From contig NC_057841.1 in NCBI RefSeq assembly GCF_910594005.1, forward strand, positions 10,153,001 through 10,217,000: a DNA stretch of 64,000 nt, given 5' to 3'. Position 1 is the stretch's first letter. Every line of letters begins with the position of its first letter. Both the position numbers and the translations under genes were made by a program. Below are positions 44,363 through 55,559 of the stretch, piece by piece. Below the pieces are notes generated by a model. It saw only the letters and a list, made by a program, of their open reading frames with translations, was not told where the DNA came from and did not search any database. The DNA comes from Cervus elaphus (lineage: Eukaryota; Chordata; Mammalia; Artiodactyla; Cervidae).

Positions 44363-44987
44363 AAAGAACCATGGCTCATTGTATTTTCTAGATTCTTGAG
44401 AAAGTATAAGAGAGACCTCTACTGGAGAGAACAAGACATCTGTTGTTATCAGATAAGGTTTCTGCTTCAAGGAAATAACACAATTCCCATTGCCTGAAGA
44501 TTTTATATCATGTACTTCAGAGATCAACCTGTTACCATAGTTCTGAATATTTATTTATGAAAATGAGTGGACACCATATGGTCAGTTGTCAGGAAAAGCC
44601 TACGTTTGATTCAGAAGCTGAATACAGCAACCACTTAGTTAAATCCTAGTCTGCTTATCTATTAATAAATGATGAGGACGGCCAGTGGGGACACACAGCT
44701 GACAACTGAATAGTCCGGAGCAGAACAAGATGTGTTTGGTTTCTGCTCTGCCACTAACTGGAGTAGCTGTGGCTGGGTAATTCTAAGTGATTGAAGATCA
44801 CATAAAACTCACTGGAACTCAGCTGCACCAATGACAAAACAAGTTCTGATTTAGCATTTGGAATAATTCCTCATTTCACATATCCTGGATATTTGCTGAG
44901 GACACTATTAATCTTGTAGATATACAAGATACAACATTATTACAGTATACTTGAGGACTCTGCATTTTCACAAGTTCTGGCTGCAGT
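44363..44987. other. Unique DNA, no gene
   Basis: Nothing recognised. Confidence 0.5.
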
Positions 44988-45262
44988 CTCCTGAAGTTTG
45001 CACAAACTCATGTCCATTGAGTCAGCGATGCTCATCCAACCATCTCATCCTCTGTCGTCCCCTTCTCCTCCCCCCTTCAATCTTTCCCAGCATCAGGGTC
45101 TTTCCCAATGAGTCAGCTCTCTGCATCAGATGGCCAAAGTACTGGAGCTTCAGCTTCAGCATCAATGCTTCCAATGAATATTCAGGGTTGATTTCCTTTA
45201 GGGTTGACTGGTTTGATCTCCTTGCAGTCCAAGGGACTCTCAAGAGTCTCCTCCAGCTCCAA
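44988..45262 (-). mobile_element. BovB LINE fragment lacking its extreme 3' end
   Basis: Antisense BovB: 'tcctgaagtttgcacaaac', 'ccatctcatcctctgtcg', 'caatctttcccagcatcagg', 'ctcaagagtctcctccag'. It overlaps in consensus position with the copy at 44233, so it is a separate insertion. The terminal 100 or so bases are gone. Confidence 0.87.
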
Positions 45263-45654
45263 ATCCTGTATAGTGTAAAGAATATTTGAAAGGCTGGTAG
45301 GTGTTGAGCCTGAAGGACAGAAGTCTTAGACACCTGGGACATCATAGATAAGTGGTCCATTTTGTACGTGAATAGGAATAGAAGTTATGGGATACAGAAG
45401 CTGAATTATTCAAGTTTATAATAAAGAAGTATTTTCTAGAAAACATTGTCCAAAGGAAAGGTAATTTTTTCCCTTCAAAGATACCAATTATTCAATAAAT
45501 GTTTATTAAATGGCTACTATCAAATGTAATTTGCCTTAAATTGCAGTATCATATCACCTTTCAATAAATCCAATGGAGGATGAAGTCTTGAACAGTCTTG
45601 AGACAAACTTCTATTTGATGAAGAACACAAATGAAGGATAAAAGTGAACATTTT

Positions 45655-45735
45655 TCGAGGTTGAGTGTTTGGTCTCTATGGGTGCTTTTCTAATTGCTCT
45701 ACATGTATTTACTGGATCTACACAATAACCCTAAC
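45655..45735 (-). mobile_element. MIR SINE relic, partial
   Basis: Antisense MIR phrase 'ttttctaattgctctacatg' followed by 'gatctacacaataacccta'. Short. Confidence 0.5.
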
Positions 45736-47077
45736 ACAACACGTGCTTCTGCTTCATGCTGGTTCACACCATCCTCCGTCTCTTTCTATCCACCTTAAAA
45801 AGAAAAGTCTGCCTTCAGGAATTCTGAGTTTGTTTGCATTGGATGTAATACATCTGTGCCTTAAATATCAACATGTCACAATATTGGTGTAGAGACCAAG
45901 AAAATTAGTAGCTTTAATGACTATGGAACAAATTATTTTGCCACTAAACTGCGTCCTAGTTATATGCTTTAAAAATATTGAACAAATAGACAAAAATACT
46001 GGGAAACTAGATTCTCTGTCATTTTATTTAAAATAGATATCTATCATCCATCTACAGATATCTTTAAGTGGTCCAGCATAAACCAATCCCCGATCAGCAT
46101 GCCTACCAAAAGAAAGCAATTTATTGGTTACATGCAAGCCAGAAAACATCAAATTAAACAAAAACAAGTTGCATTAAAAAAAAAAAAAAGACTACAGAGA
46201 TAGAGACTCAGATCTGCTGCTATTTAGAAATCACTTTGGGTTCGTTTCCCCAGGAGGTGGCACGGTTCTCTGCCTGTGGTGATACAATTTACCTGGCTCT
46301 GATGGTCAGTCCACTGGCAACTCCAGAATTATTAGAAGCTAACTTTTAAGAAATTAAAATTGTGACCCTCACACAAATCTAAAATAAGCATAACCTGAGT
46401 ATTATTTAACTCATTAATTAGTGACAAGGCTAATAAAATGGGAAAATCACATCAAAGAATAATCCAGAAGTAGTTGCACACATCAAGCAATCAGGAATGC
46501 TGAAATGAATTTGCTAACTGATACAAAAGGACTCATTGTCCACAGGGCAGGAACTGTTGGGGACTCCCTTTCCCAAAGTGTGGGTGTTCATTGAATCTCT
46601 GCCTAATAAAATGCATTTTAATTTTGATGAAAAATAATTATTAGCATTATAATCAATTATTTACAACTTAAAGAATTATAAAATAGGTCAGCTAAAAAAG
46701 AAGAAAGAGCAGATAAGGCCTGAGGGTCACTAGACTTTCCACCATTTTATTGAAAGAACACAAAGTAATCTAATTTTTTTCATTTTAAAGTCTTCCAAAC
46801 TTTTTCCTGACAGAACTTAATCAAGCTGTCATAGGGTAGAGTATTAAAAACAGTTTTATATCATAGATCATGCTGTGATATTTGGAATATATCTTGAAAG
46901 GGGTTCAAAGAAATAAATGGCATTGTTAACACTTGTTCCATTCCTGCCTTTCTGAAACAAGTTTTTAAACAATAAAATAGAAATAAAAGTGTGCTCCGCC
47001 CTACTTCATTCTAGAAAGAAATGAAATAGTATTAACATACAGATATATAAAATATTTGAAAGTAAAAAAGCCCCATC
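45736..47077. other. Repeat-poor unique DNA
   Basis: 1.3 kb with no assignable transposon. 46190-46780 includes CTCATTAATTAGTGAC, other homeodomain-type cores and AAAGTGTGGG-type sequence, so it is a secondary candidate for conserved non-coding sequence. An A-run sits at about 46176. No gene. Confidence 0.4.
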
Positions 47078-47144
47078 TATAGATTCATTTCCATTATAGA
47101 TTCATTTCCATTATAGATTCATTTCCATTATAGATTCATTTCCA
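47078..47144. repeat. 17-bp tandem repeat, four copies
   Basis: Unit TATAGATTCATTTCCAT; copies at 47078, 47095, 47112 and 47129. The first three are identical, and the fourth agrees for 16 bases before diverging. Confidence 0.95.
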
Positions 47145-47307
47145 ATGAAAATTTGCTTTTGTGTCTAATAATGAATAAGACATAGCCTTTGAAGCCATAT
47201 ATATTATGATAAAAATTATAGATATCTCTTAAAATATGTGAGAAGCTCCATGATTACAAAAATAAACAAACAAGGACTAAAAGAACAGCAAAAAAACAGC
47301 TGTCATA

Positions 47308-47522
47308 AAGTGAAAGTGTTAGTCGCTCAGTCGTGTCTGACTCTTTCTGACCCCCATGGACTGTAGCCCGCCAAGCTCCTCTGTCCAGGGAATTCTCCAG
47401 GCAAGAATACTGGAGTGGGTTGCCATTCTCTTCTCCAGGGCATCTTCCTGATCCAGGAGTCGAATCCAGGTCTTCCACATTGTGTGCAGATTCTTTACTG
47501 TCTGAGCTACCAGGGAGACCCA
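47308..47522 (-). mobile_element. Bov-tA/BovA SINE
   Basis: Complete antisense copy from 'agtgaaagtgttagtcgctc' to 'gctaccagggagaccca'. Confidence 0.94.
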
Positions 47523-48047
47523 TAACTGTCTTGAGTTTCAGTGATTTGATTGTGGGTTTAATGGTACCACATGCTGGACCTCATTTGTAAAATCAGTATC
47601 AGATTGGATCTGATTGATCCATTCAAGCTCTGCAGTTCAGTGAAATAAGAGGTAAAAGCTTTAAAATTAATTTTAAACAATTGTGTAGCATATTCAAACT
47701 GATATAAAAAGTGACAATTTGTAGTGGTAGGGATAGAGAAGTTCTAAAAATGAGTTGCCGATCAGGAGAAATAAGGGCAGATAAACAAAAAAACAGAGAA
47801 CACACAGAGAAAGTAGCAAAGATTTTGAAGACATGACATCTGTTTTTCATTAAAAAAAAAAAAATCAAAACAGGTGAGATAGGACCAAAAATAGGCAAAT
47901 TGTCCAAAAAAGTTTTCATAAGTATAAACAACAGCAAACATGATCAAACATAAACAAGCCAATATATACAAATTCAGTGTAAAAATAGTTACTATGGCAA
48001 TTATACCTGGAAAGTGATTTATTTTTTGTCTTTGTTCTGGTAGGATA
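47523..48047. other. Unique AT-rich DNA
   Basis: A minus-strand 104-codon frame (47623-47937) is phenylalanine/leucine-rich and unrecognised; it arises from A-rich plus-strand sequence and is treated as chance. Confidence 0.45.
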
Positions 48048-48191
48048 TTTGAAGCATCAGCTTCAGCATCAGTCCTTTCAGTGAATATTCAGGACTGATT
48101 TCCTTTAGGATGGACTGGTTTGATCTCTTTGCTGTCCAAGGGATTCTCAAGAATCCTCTCCAGCACCACAATTCAAAAGCATCAATTCTTC
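48048..48191 (-). mobile_element. BovB LINE internal fragment
   Basis: Antisense BovB from 'gaagcatcagcttcagcatc' through 'actggtttgatctctttgc' to 'caaaagcatcaattcttc'. Both ends are missing, so it was cut by later deletion. Confidence 0.85.
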
Positions 48192-48410
48192 AGTTATCCT
48201 TATCTAAAGTTATTCTAACTGCCTCTCCAGGGGAACAAGAATGACAATCACCAGTTACCTAGGACAGCATTCAGGGGGCAGGGATGGTACTTTGGGGTGC
48301 AGAGTAACTAATATTTTTCATCTAACCTCAAGCTCCTTTTGGCAACTTAACTTTATGCAATTTCACATTGGATAGATATGTACTAATGAGACAAAAATAT
48401 TTCCTTTAGT

Positions 48411-48619
48411 GCCAGTGAAGTTGCTCAGTCATGTCTGACTCTTTGAGATCCCCTGGACTGCAGACTACCAGGCTCCTCCATCCATGGAATTTTCCAGGCA
48501 AGAGTACTAGAGTGGGTTGCCATTTCCTTCTCCAGGGGATCTTCCCAGTCCAGGGATCAAACCTAGGTCCCCTGCATTGCAGGCAGATGCTTTATCATCT
48601 GAGCTACCAGGGAAGCCCT
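48411..48619 (-). mobile_element. Bov-tA/BovA SINE
   Basis: Complete antisense copy. Flanks TTCCTTTAGT (48401-48410) and TCCCTTTAGT (48620-48629) form a 10-bp TSD with one mismatch. Confidence 0.94.
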
Positions 48620-49436
48620 TCCCTTTAGTACATTTTGCAATTAATTTTAGACATAGCTTCAGAGAGTTTTGAAGCCACTCATTAATATGCAGGGACATTT
48701 TACAGTGAAGAGATATCTCTCCCCCTGCTAACACCCTCCTTTCTGCCACGTGATAAAGCAACAGCTGTTTCAAAGACTAAGAACTTTCAAGGTGGAATTT
48801 TTAGTCTTACTGGAGTCTAGGAGAAGTTTTTTTCAATATCTTTGCAGAAACTGGAACATCACTGTCCTCTTCAATGGATGTCAAAGAAGAAAGTGCTGAG
48901 TGGAAAGGTTTGACATCGCTCTGTCTGATTGAAGGGTATGGCCAGCTGATGGCTGAAGGTCCTCTGTCCCCTCCAGCTTCCTGATTCTATAAATTCCTAA
49001 ATCAAGAAGTGGGTTTTCTGTGCAACTTTGGGGGTGATAAAATTGTGTGTGTGCCCTGGGTGCATGTTGCCTTTGCACTTCTGCAAATGAGTGACATGAG
49101 ATTTCTGTGATGCAGCCTAGTAAGAAGTATTTTCACATTTGTCAACAACCTACCAGAAATCGTTGCTTGGTTTGACCAAGTCATCAAAGCATATTAAGGT
49201 CATCTTCCCTTTGGGATATTCTGTCATGTAAACTGCTCCCGATTTTTTGTTCAGCCTCTTAATAAAAGCATAGACTATAGAGAAAGGATTAAAGAAATCG
49301 ATTGTCAAAGAAAGGGAAGGAAAGGGGACTTGGCTAATGTGGTCATTTCCTCATTAGTTGGCGTGTGAAAATCACTCATCCTGGGGCAGGTGAAACCAAG
49401 AATGTGGGCACAGGGAGGTCAAAGGGAACTGGACCA
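48620..49436. other. Unique DNA, no gene
   Basis: Several short minus-strand frames without domains. Nothing else recognised. Confidence 0.45.
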
Positions 49437-49512
49437 CAGAGAGAGAGAGAGGAAAGAAGAAAGAGGGGGCGGAGGGAGAAAGAGAGGAGAGAGGGAGGGA
49501 GACAGGGAAGAA
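49437..49512. repeat. GA-rich low-complexity tract
   Basis: Purine-only or near purine-only stretch of GAGAGA, GGAAAGAAGA and GGAGGGAG units. Confidence 0.9.
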
Positions 49513-49784
49513 ATCCCATCAGGAATCAGAGGGGTTAACTAAGGATTAAGGATTTCTGATAGAAACGTTTGCTCTCTAGGTAGTCTGCGAGATGGTACCG
49601 TGGGTCTATCGTCACCTAAGCGTGGCTGGAGAACAAACATTTGAAAATACATGGGATGGCTCACTTAGGAGGAAAGCCAGAGAAGGTCTCTCCAAACTTT
49701 GATTTTCTGTCTCTAAGAATGGAGTTGAAAGTGGTATTGCTGTGATTCAGACCTCTTCCTACAGGGAGAGACTTGACCCTGATT

Positions 49785-49975
49785 CCTGAGATTGCGGGCT
49801 CCGCAGGTTTGCGGGCTCACAGCCTCCGGGCGGCTCCGTGTCTGGTTCGGACCCGCCCCCCGCCCCGCAGTGCGCCGGGCGAAGGGTGGTCTGCGCGCCC
49901 TTGCTCTCCGCCAGCGCTCGGGGCGCTGTGGTCTTCTGCTCCGCTGGGTAGGAAGCAGCAGAGCAGGCCTCCCTG
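49785..49975 (+). other. Small CpG-rich island
   Basis: About 20 CpGs in roughly 165 bp by hand count, including GGGCGAAGGG and the GC-box-like CCCGCCCCCCGCCCCGC. Surrounding DNA is AT-rich. The 121- and 144-codon plus frames and the minus frames across it are expected of GC-rich DNA and show no domain. An A-rich tract about 85 bp downstream raises the possibility of a retrocopy of a GC-rich 5' exon. 49513-49784 and 50097-50385 are plain unique DNA. Confidence 0.5.
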
Positions 49976-50059
49976 TCGCACCCTGTCAGCCTCTTCAGTT
50001 CCGAATCTCCAGATGCCTGCTGACATACCTCTGCTTTTGGCTCAAGGTTTGCTCGAGGC

Positions 50060-50096
50060 AAAAAAAAAGAAAAGAAAAAGAAAAAAGAAAAAACGA
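50060..50096 (+). repeat. A-rich tract (AAAAG-type)
   Basis: Impure poly(A) of AAAAAAAAAGAAAAGAAAAA style units following the CpG island. Confidence 0.9.
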
Positions 50097-50385
50097 TGTG
50101 GCCATCTTCAACCAAGAGCACAGATCTATCGAGTGTATTGGAGATTCAGACTTTTAAGGGGAATTTATTATCTTTATGAAATTGGTGTGAGTCTAAACTA
50201 TTTATGAAAGTCTCAGATGAGTTGCAGCCTTGGGAACAAAAACGTCTGCTCGCTCATTTGTTTCAAATGACTAAGGACAGAAAACCCAGGGACTTTGAGA
50301 GGTGGTAATGCCTGACAGTGACCACCAGAGGGAGCTAGTGAATCTCATGAGGAGCGGCATTTCTTTAGAAAACTTCCTATAAAAA

Positions 50386-50512
50386 CAGAGGTTCAGGATG
50401 GGGGACACATGTACAGCCAGGGCTGATTCATGTCAATGTATGGCAAAACCCACTACAACATTGTAGTGTAATTAGTCTCCAGTTAAAATAAATAACTAAA
50501 AAAAAAAAAACA
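50386..50512 (+). mobile_element. Ruminant L1 3' end, short
   Basis: Sense: 'gggggacacatgtacagcc', 'agggctgattcatgtcaatg', 'tatggcaaaacccactac', 'aattagtctccagttaaaat', A-rich tail. About 125 bp, strongly 5' truncated. Confidence 0.82.
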
Positions 50513-50711
50513 CCAGAGGTTCTGAACTCTTACTTTGATAACTGGCTCTCACCCAACAAACTGAAATTCTAAAATTGTGCATTGATTTTTTAAATGTGAT
50601 TTAAGGCTTAAAATATGATTATTTTATGCTTCTGCATGTCCCTCCTCTTTCTCTCCCTCCGAGAAGCTGAAATGTAAAAGGGGACATTTTCTAGGCTCTA
50701 GCATATATGAA

Positions 50712-50833
50712 ATGGCAACCCACTCCAGTGTTCTTGCCTGGAGAATCCCAGGGATGGGGGAGCCTGGTGGGCTGCCGTCTATGGGGTCGCACAGAGTCAG
50801 ACACGACTGAAGTGACTTAGCAGCAGCAGCAGC
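50712..50833 (+). mobile_element. BovA-type SINE monomer with (AGC)n tail and TSD
   Basis: Sense copy starting 'atggcaacccactccagtg' (just inside the TSD) and ending in a CAG repeat. TSD AGCATATATGAA (50700-50711) versus AGCATATACGAA (50834-50845). Same structural class as the copy at 25937. Confidence 0.92.
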
Positions 50834-50845
50834 AGCATATACGAA

Positions 50846-52609
50846 CAAGTGGTTTCACAGTCTACACTCCACTCATAGCCCACTCCAGGTATTGATCACA
50901 AATAAAATAAAATGCAATATTAATTGCAAAATACATCTTGACATCCTGTTTCCACATCAGATTAAAAATTCATGGTCAGCTTCTAGTTTGTTGATGCATT
51001 AACTCTGAGTTATTAAAAAGCAGTTCTGTCCGTAATCAACTGGCCGTTTTGTGTGAAGACAATTGGGAGGAGAGCTCTGAGAAGATGTTGCAAGTCCTTT
51101 GTTTTATCTGTTTGTTTAAGGGGTCCTGCCTTTGTGATTGGGCAGGTGAGGGACATTCGAGAATGCGTGTCTGTGCAGGTGTGGGGGGAAGCCTGCTAAC
51201 CGATGTCCGGGACCCATGTTCCTGTGTGCATTTATATATTAGCCATGGTCTTGGGAAGGTGAACTTACACCTCTCAGTTGAGTTTAAGGCAATAATTATT
51301 TCAGAAGTTAATTGGAGTTAATGGAGATGTTCTCTTAATGGATGGTCATTGAACCCAGATTGTGTCCTTTATTTTTTAATTTTTCTATCTCTTTGACACA
51401 CCGATATTATTCCATGGTGAGCGTTGCTTTCTGGCTAGCTGAGTGCTCTTTACTCCCTGGGTTTTAGAATTTCTGCTTCCGGTAGTTAATGTGCACGCTC
51501 ACCAAGAGATCGTTTTGTTTCTTCAAAATGCCATTTGCAGTGACTGAGCTTATTATTTTAATATGATGAAATCAGATGTCATCTAAAGAGACAAACGGTG
51601 AAGGAAAATCTAGAGATCTTTTCTGCAAAACTTATGTCGAATGGTTTTGAAAAACTTCATAGTAACAAGTGAAAGAAAAGTTCTGTTTGTCTATGAGTGA
51701 AAATTTAAGAGACTGAAGAAAACACACACAAAGTCATTTAAAATCTGAATCTGAAATCAGATTGATTCATAATTTCCACATTAAAGAAAATGGAAAATGG
51801 AAATGGAAAATGAAAAGGTCATAAAGATGCTGTAGGCTGTAATATATTCAAGATAGACTAGACCAGACTTCAGTAAGTGCACTTGGACTCAAAGGAAGCT
51901 TCTGGTCATGAGCTAATAGGCAGGCAACTGAAAATGCATGTGTATTTACTTTCAAATATGGTGTGTAGCATCGTATCACTTTTTTATTCCCTAATTTCAA
52001 ATATATTTTTGATTAACTGATCAACTGTCAGACAGTTTTTGACTAGAACTATTAAAATAATGGTCATATCTACTGCCTTCAATTCCTCGAAAGGGAAGTC
52101 TAAAATGGAACACATGTTTGATAAGGACAGCTGTGTAAACAGGTGCTGACTCAGGTTAACAAATAATCTACTAACAGGGCTATTGGAAAAGGCTATCATC
52201 AAATTAGTCTAAGATAAAGGTGAGGAACTTTCTATTAAGCAAGAAATTGCACTTTTTCCAGGCCCCCAATGTGAGAAACACTGACACTCATGTTACCCAA
52301 AAGATAAATTATTGAACAATCAGTGCTGTTAATAAGAGTTATCTCAAAAGTACAAAATATCAAAATAAACTTTAAACTGCTTGTTCATACAGAAACCAAG
52401 GTAAAACCCTCTGCAGACAGTCATTCAGTGGGTATATTATACCTCTTAAGCCCACCTGTCTTTCTCTGGCCAGCATGACACGGCCCCCATTCCCAGCACT
52501 TCATTCATCATTTAATTTTTCTCAGTTCCCTCTTTATAATTGCTACAAACAAAGTTCTTTTAAACAGTTCAGTCTTTCAAGGTGGTACCTGACATTGACT
52601 AACAGACTC
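50846..52609. other. Long unique stretch, no gene
   Basis: 1.76 kb without a recognised repeat. 51049-51321 holds a 90-codon plus frame with no family. 51781-51811 has a small AAATGG-type repeat. Not obviously regulatory. Confidence 0.45.
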
Positions 52610-52625
52610 AAATTTGTCTTCAGTT

Positions 52626-52964
52626 CAGTTTAGTTGCTCAGTCGTGTCCAACTCTTTGTGATCCTATGGACTGCAGAACAGCAGGCCTCCCTGTCCATCA
52701 CCAACTCCTGGAGTTTCCTCAAACTCATGTCCATCGAGTCGGTGATGCCATCCAACCATCTCATCCTCTGTCGTCCCTTTCTTCTCCTGTCTTCAATCTT
52801 TCCTAGCATCAGGGTCTTTTCCAATGAGTCAGTTATTTGCATCAAGTGGCCAAAGTATTGGAGCTTCAGAATCAGTCCTTCCAATTAATAAGCAGGACTG
52901 ATTTCCTTTAGGACTCCTTGCAGTCCAAGAGACTCTCAAGAGACTTCTCCAACACCACAGTTCA
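52626..52964 (-). mobile_element. BovB LINE 3' end with 16-bp TSD
   Basis: Antisense copy whose terminus overlaps the TSD edge ('cagttcagtttagttgctc'), through 'ccatcgagtcggtgatgcc', to 'acaccacagttcaa'. TSD AAATTTGTCTTCAGTT at 52610-52625 and 52965-52980 (16/16). It has internal small deletions around 52865-52915. Confidence 0.95.
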
Positions 52965-52980
52965 AAATTTGTCTTCAGTT

Positions 52981-54562
52981 TCTCTACAGTAGAAAGCCAA
53001 CAGGAGACAGACCTATGTTCAGTAATTAGTGTTCTATCATTTTATCTTATTTGGAAAAGGTCATAGATTGTCAATGAATTTTCATCATTTAATTTAACTT
53101 AGGAAAATTCTAAGGGTGTAGGTTACCAAAGAGATTTGGGGAAACTGTTTAAGTAGACATATCATAAGACAATTTTCGTTTAAACATTCACCCAAAATCT
53201 CTTACTTGTTTACATTTGCTTAATGCATGTGTTCTTAACAATCACACAAAGATTACTCCTGAAGACTTTAGAAAACATTAAAGCAATTAGCCATCTTACC
53301 TATGTATGTATAAATCTGCTGATAAATTTTGTAATAGAGATAAAATGTGTTTATTTGATTTTTATAACTTACATAGAATAAATGTATTATATTTACATTG
53401 ACATTTCTAAAGACATGTCTGTATGAACTAAACCAAGAAACTTAAACTAGCTTTTATTTACTAAAGATTAATCCTATATCATATGAGCTTGTGAAGCATT
53501 TGGGCTAGTTTGTGCTGTATTTTAATTCATTTAAGTGCTTGTTTGTTTTTAATCTAATTAAGTGGAGTTCTTTTAGAAATTAGTTTTGGCAATATCATCT
53601 GAAGGTATAAAAATACCACATTTATAATGTATATACATAAGCAGGCATATATACACACAGAGAAATCTTTTAGCTTTCATTTCAAAACTTGAGTCATCAG
53701 TCAGATACAGTCATTTTTGAGATTTTTGACAAACTACCCCCAAATCAAAATTTACTATTTTATAAATTACAGTTGGAATTAGTTAGCTGAACTTGCTCAG
53801 ATGCCTAAAGCATTGCTCTTCATGGAGAAGAATTTTAAGTTTTGCTTTTGCCCTTGATCAGCAATCTTATGGTGACTGTGGTGTAGAGTTTGGTCAAGAG
53901 ATCCCCTTTGCAGTTTGAATTTTAAAAAAGGCCTCTTTCCTTTTTTCTTCCTTCACTCTCAGGCATTTGTGGGCTATGCTTATACTTCAAAGAGATGATA
54001 AGATTTATAACTTCAAGAGACAGAGAAGGAATTCAAGATTTTTTTTTTCCCCTAAGGGTTTCAGGGTAATTGCTGTTTAAAATTTTCTTTTTTTCTTAAG
54101 TACAGGACAATTTTATTCCAATATCTTTATGTTTTATAGTATCCACAAGGATTTTGAAAATTGGTTTCGGAATTGTTAAAGATAACAGCTTCAAATCAAA
54201 TCTAAGAATTTTCCTTCTGGTTTTGTATAGTTTTCAAGACAGTTGTTTTAGTTAGTCCATGAACATTGAGGTCCAACTGACCTATTTCCTGATTATTTGT
54301 AGGCGAACAATTTTTAAGAAGGGGAATTTATGTTGGATTTTTTATTTAAGTCTAATTTTTCTTCTTTCATCATCCTGTTAGGGAGTCCCTAAGGCTAGCT
54401 GCCACATTTTCTTTCCTGATTTTAACTTGGTCTTCCTTAGGAACCAGTGAGACAGCTGCTTATGATCAGAGCTCTCTGAAAATTTTCCTTTTAAACGTAG
54501 CCAATTCAAAGAATCCATCATGAATTTGTCTGTCTGTTTTTATTCAGGCCTAAAGTGTTTCC
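52981..54562. other. Long unique AT-rich stretch, no gene
   Basis: 1.58 kb without a recognised repeat. 53440-53620 carries several homeodomain-type cores ('tctaattaagtgg', 'aaagattaatcc'). A T-run sits at about 54040. Confidence 0.4.
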
Positions 54563-54697
54563 CTCCATGCATGGAATTGCAGGCAAGAATACCAGAACGG
54601 GGTGTCATTTCCTCTGCCAGGAGATCTTCCCTACCCAGGGATCAAACCCGCATCTCATGTCACTGGTGTCTCAGAAACAGCGCCACCTGGGAAGCCC
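54563..54697 (-). mobile_element. Bov-tA/BovA SINE, truncated
   Basis: Antisense copy retaining 'ttgcaggcaagaatacc', 'gagatcttccctacccagg', 'gccacctgggaagcccaaag'. The 3' third is lost. Confidence 0.87.
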
Positions 54698-55261
54698 AAA
54701 GTATTTTCAGTTATGCATAACTAAAGATTGTTTCTCTAAAAACAGCAGGCAAAGAGAAATAAAGAAAGTAAGCCCCAGATTATGGATACTTCCAGGTAGC
54801 TTTGAGTTCCTCTATTTATTCTGTCAATGCTGTGGTTTTCATAGCTGTTTGAGTACAGCTCTTTAAGCTGAGTGCATGGAAGGGAGAGAAGGAAGACAAG
54901 AGACCCTCACCCAGCATAGGGGCCACTAAGGTATAAGGCTTTACATTAATAGTCCTTTAATTTTGCTCCTTATTAACCTTTTACAGTTCTGACTTTGGGG
55001 AATTTAATTCACAGCATCCTTGACCGTTCAGTATTTCTCATCCATCTGTGTTCTGTTCAGTCTTCTACTTGTTGGACGCATCCTTCAACAGAACAAAGAT
55101 GATTGTCTTTGAGGCTCTTATGTTCTTACACGTAAGATCAGTAAGTGTAATCGGTAAGTGTCATAGAAATCACAGGGTTAATTAGAGATTGATAAGGGCT
55201 TTGAGAAAAATAAACTGCAGAGGAGAAAAAAGAAGAGTTGGAGAAACACTTGCAGTTTTAG
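54698..55261. other. Unique DNA, no gene
   Basis: Nothing recognised. Confidence 0.5.
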
Positions 55262-55470
55262 GGTTTCCCTGGTGGTTCAGGTGGTAAAGAATCTGCCTGC
55301 AATGCAGGGGACCCTGGGTCGATTCTTGGGTCTGGAAGATCCCTTGGAGAAGGAAATAACAACCCACTCCAGTATTCTTGCCTGGACAATCCCATGGACA
55401 GAGGAGCCTGGTGGGCTACAGTCCATGCAGTTGCAAAGAGTCAGACATGACTGAACAACTAACACTCACA
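55262..55470 (+). mobile_element. Bov-tA SINE
   Basis: Complete sense copy from 'gtttccctggtggttcagg' to 'catgactgaacaactaac'. Confidence 0.94.
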
Positions 55471-55559
55471 GATTTAATAAAGCAGTGAGAGTAGAACCTA
55501 CAAGGACATGCCCTTTATGCAGACTCTGGAGGCATGAGTGGGCACTAACCAGATGGACA

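Noticed and set aside
47078..47144. Spaced direct repeats as a CRISPR array
   Set aside because: The 17-bp units abut with no spacers, and the genome is clearly mammalian.
49773..50207. 144-codon plus-strand frame as a novel gene
   Set aside because: It crosses a CpG island and an A-rich tract (giving a lysine run), overlaps frames in other registers and has no recognisable domain.
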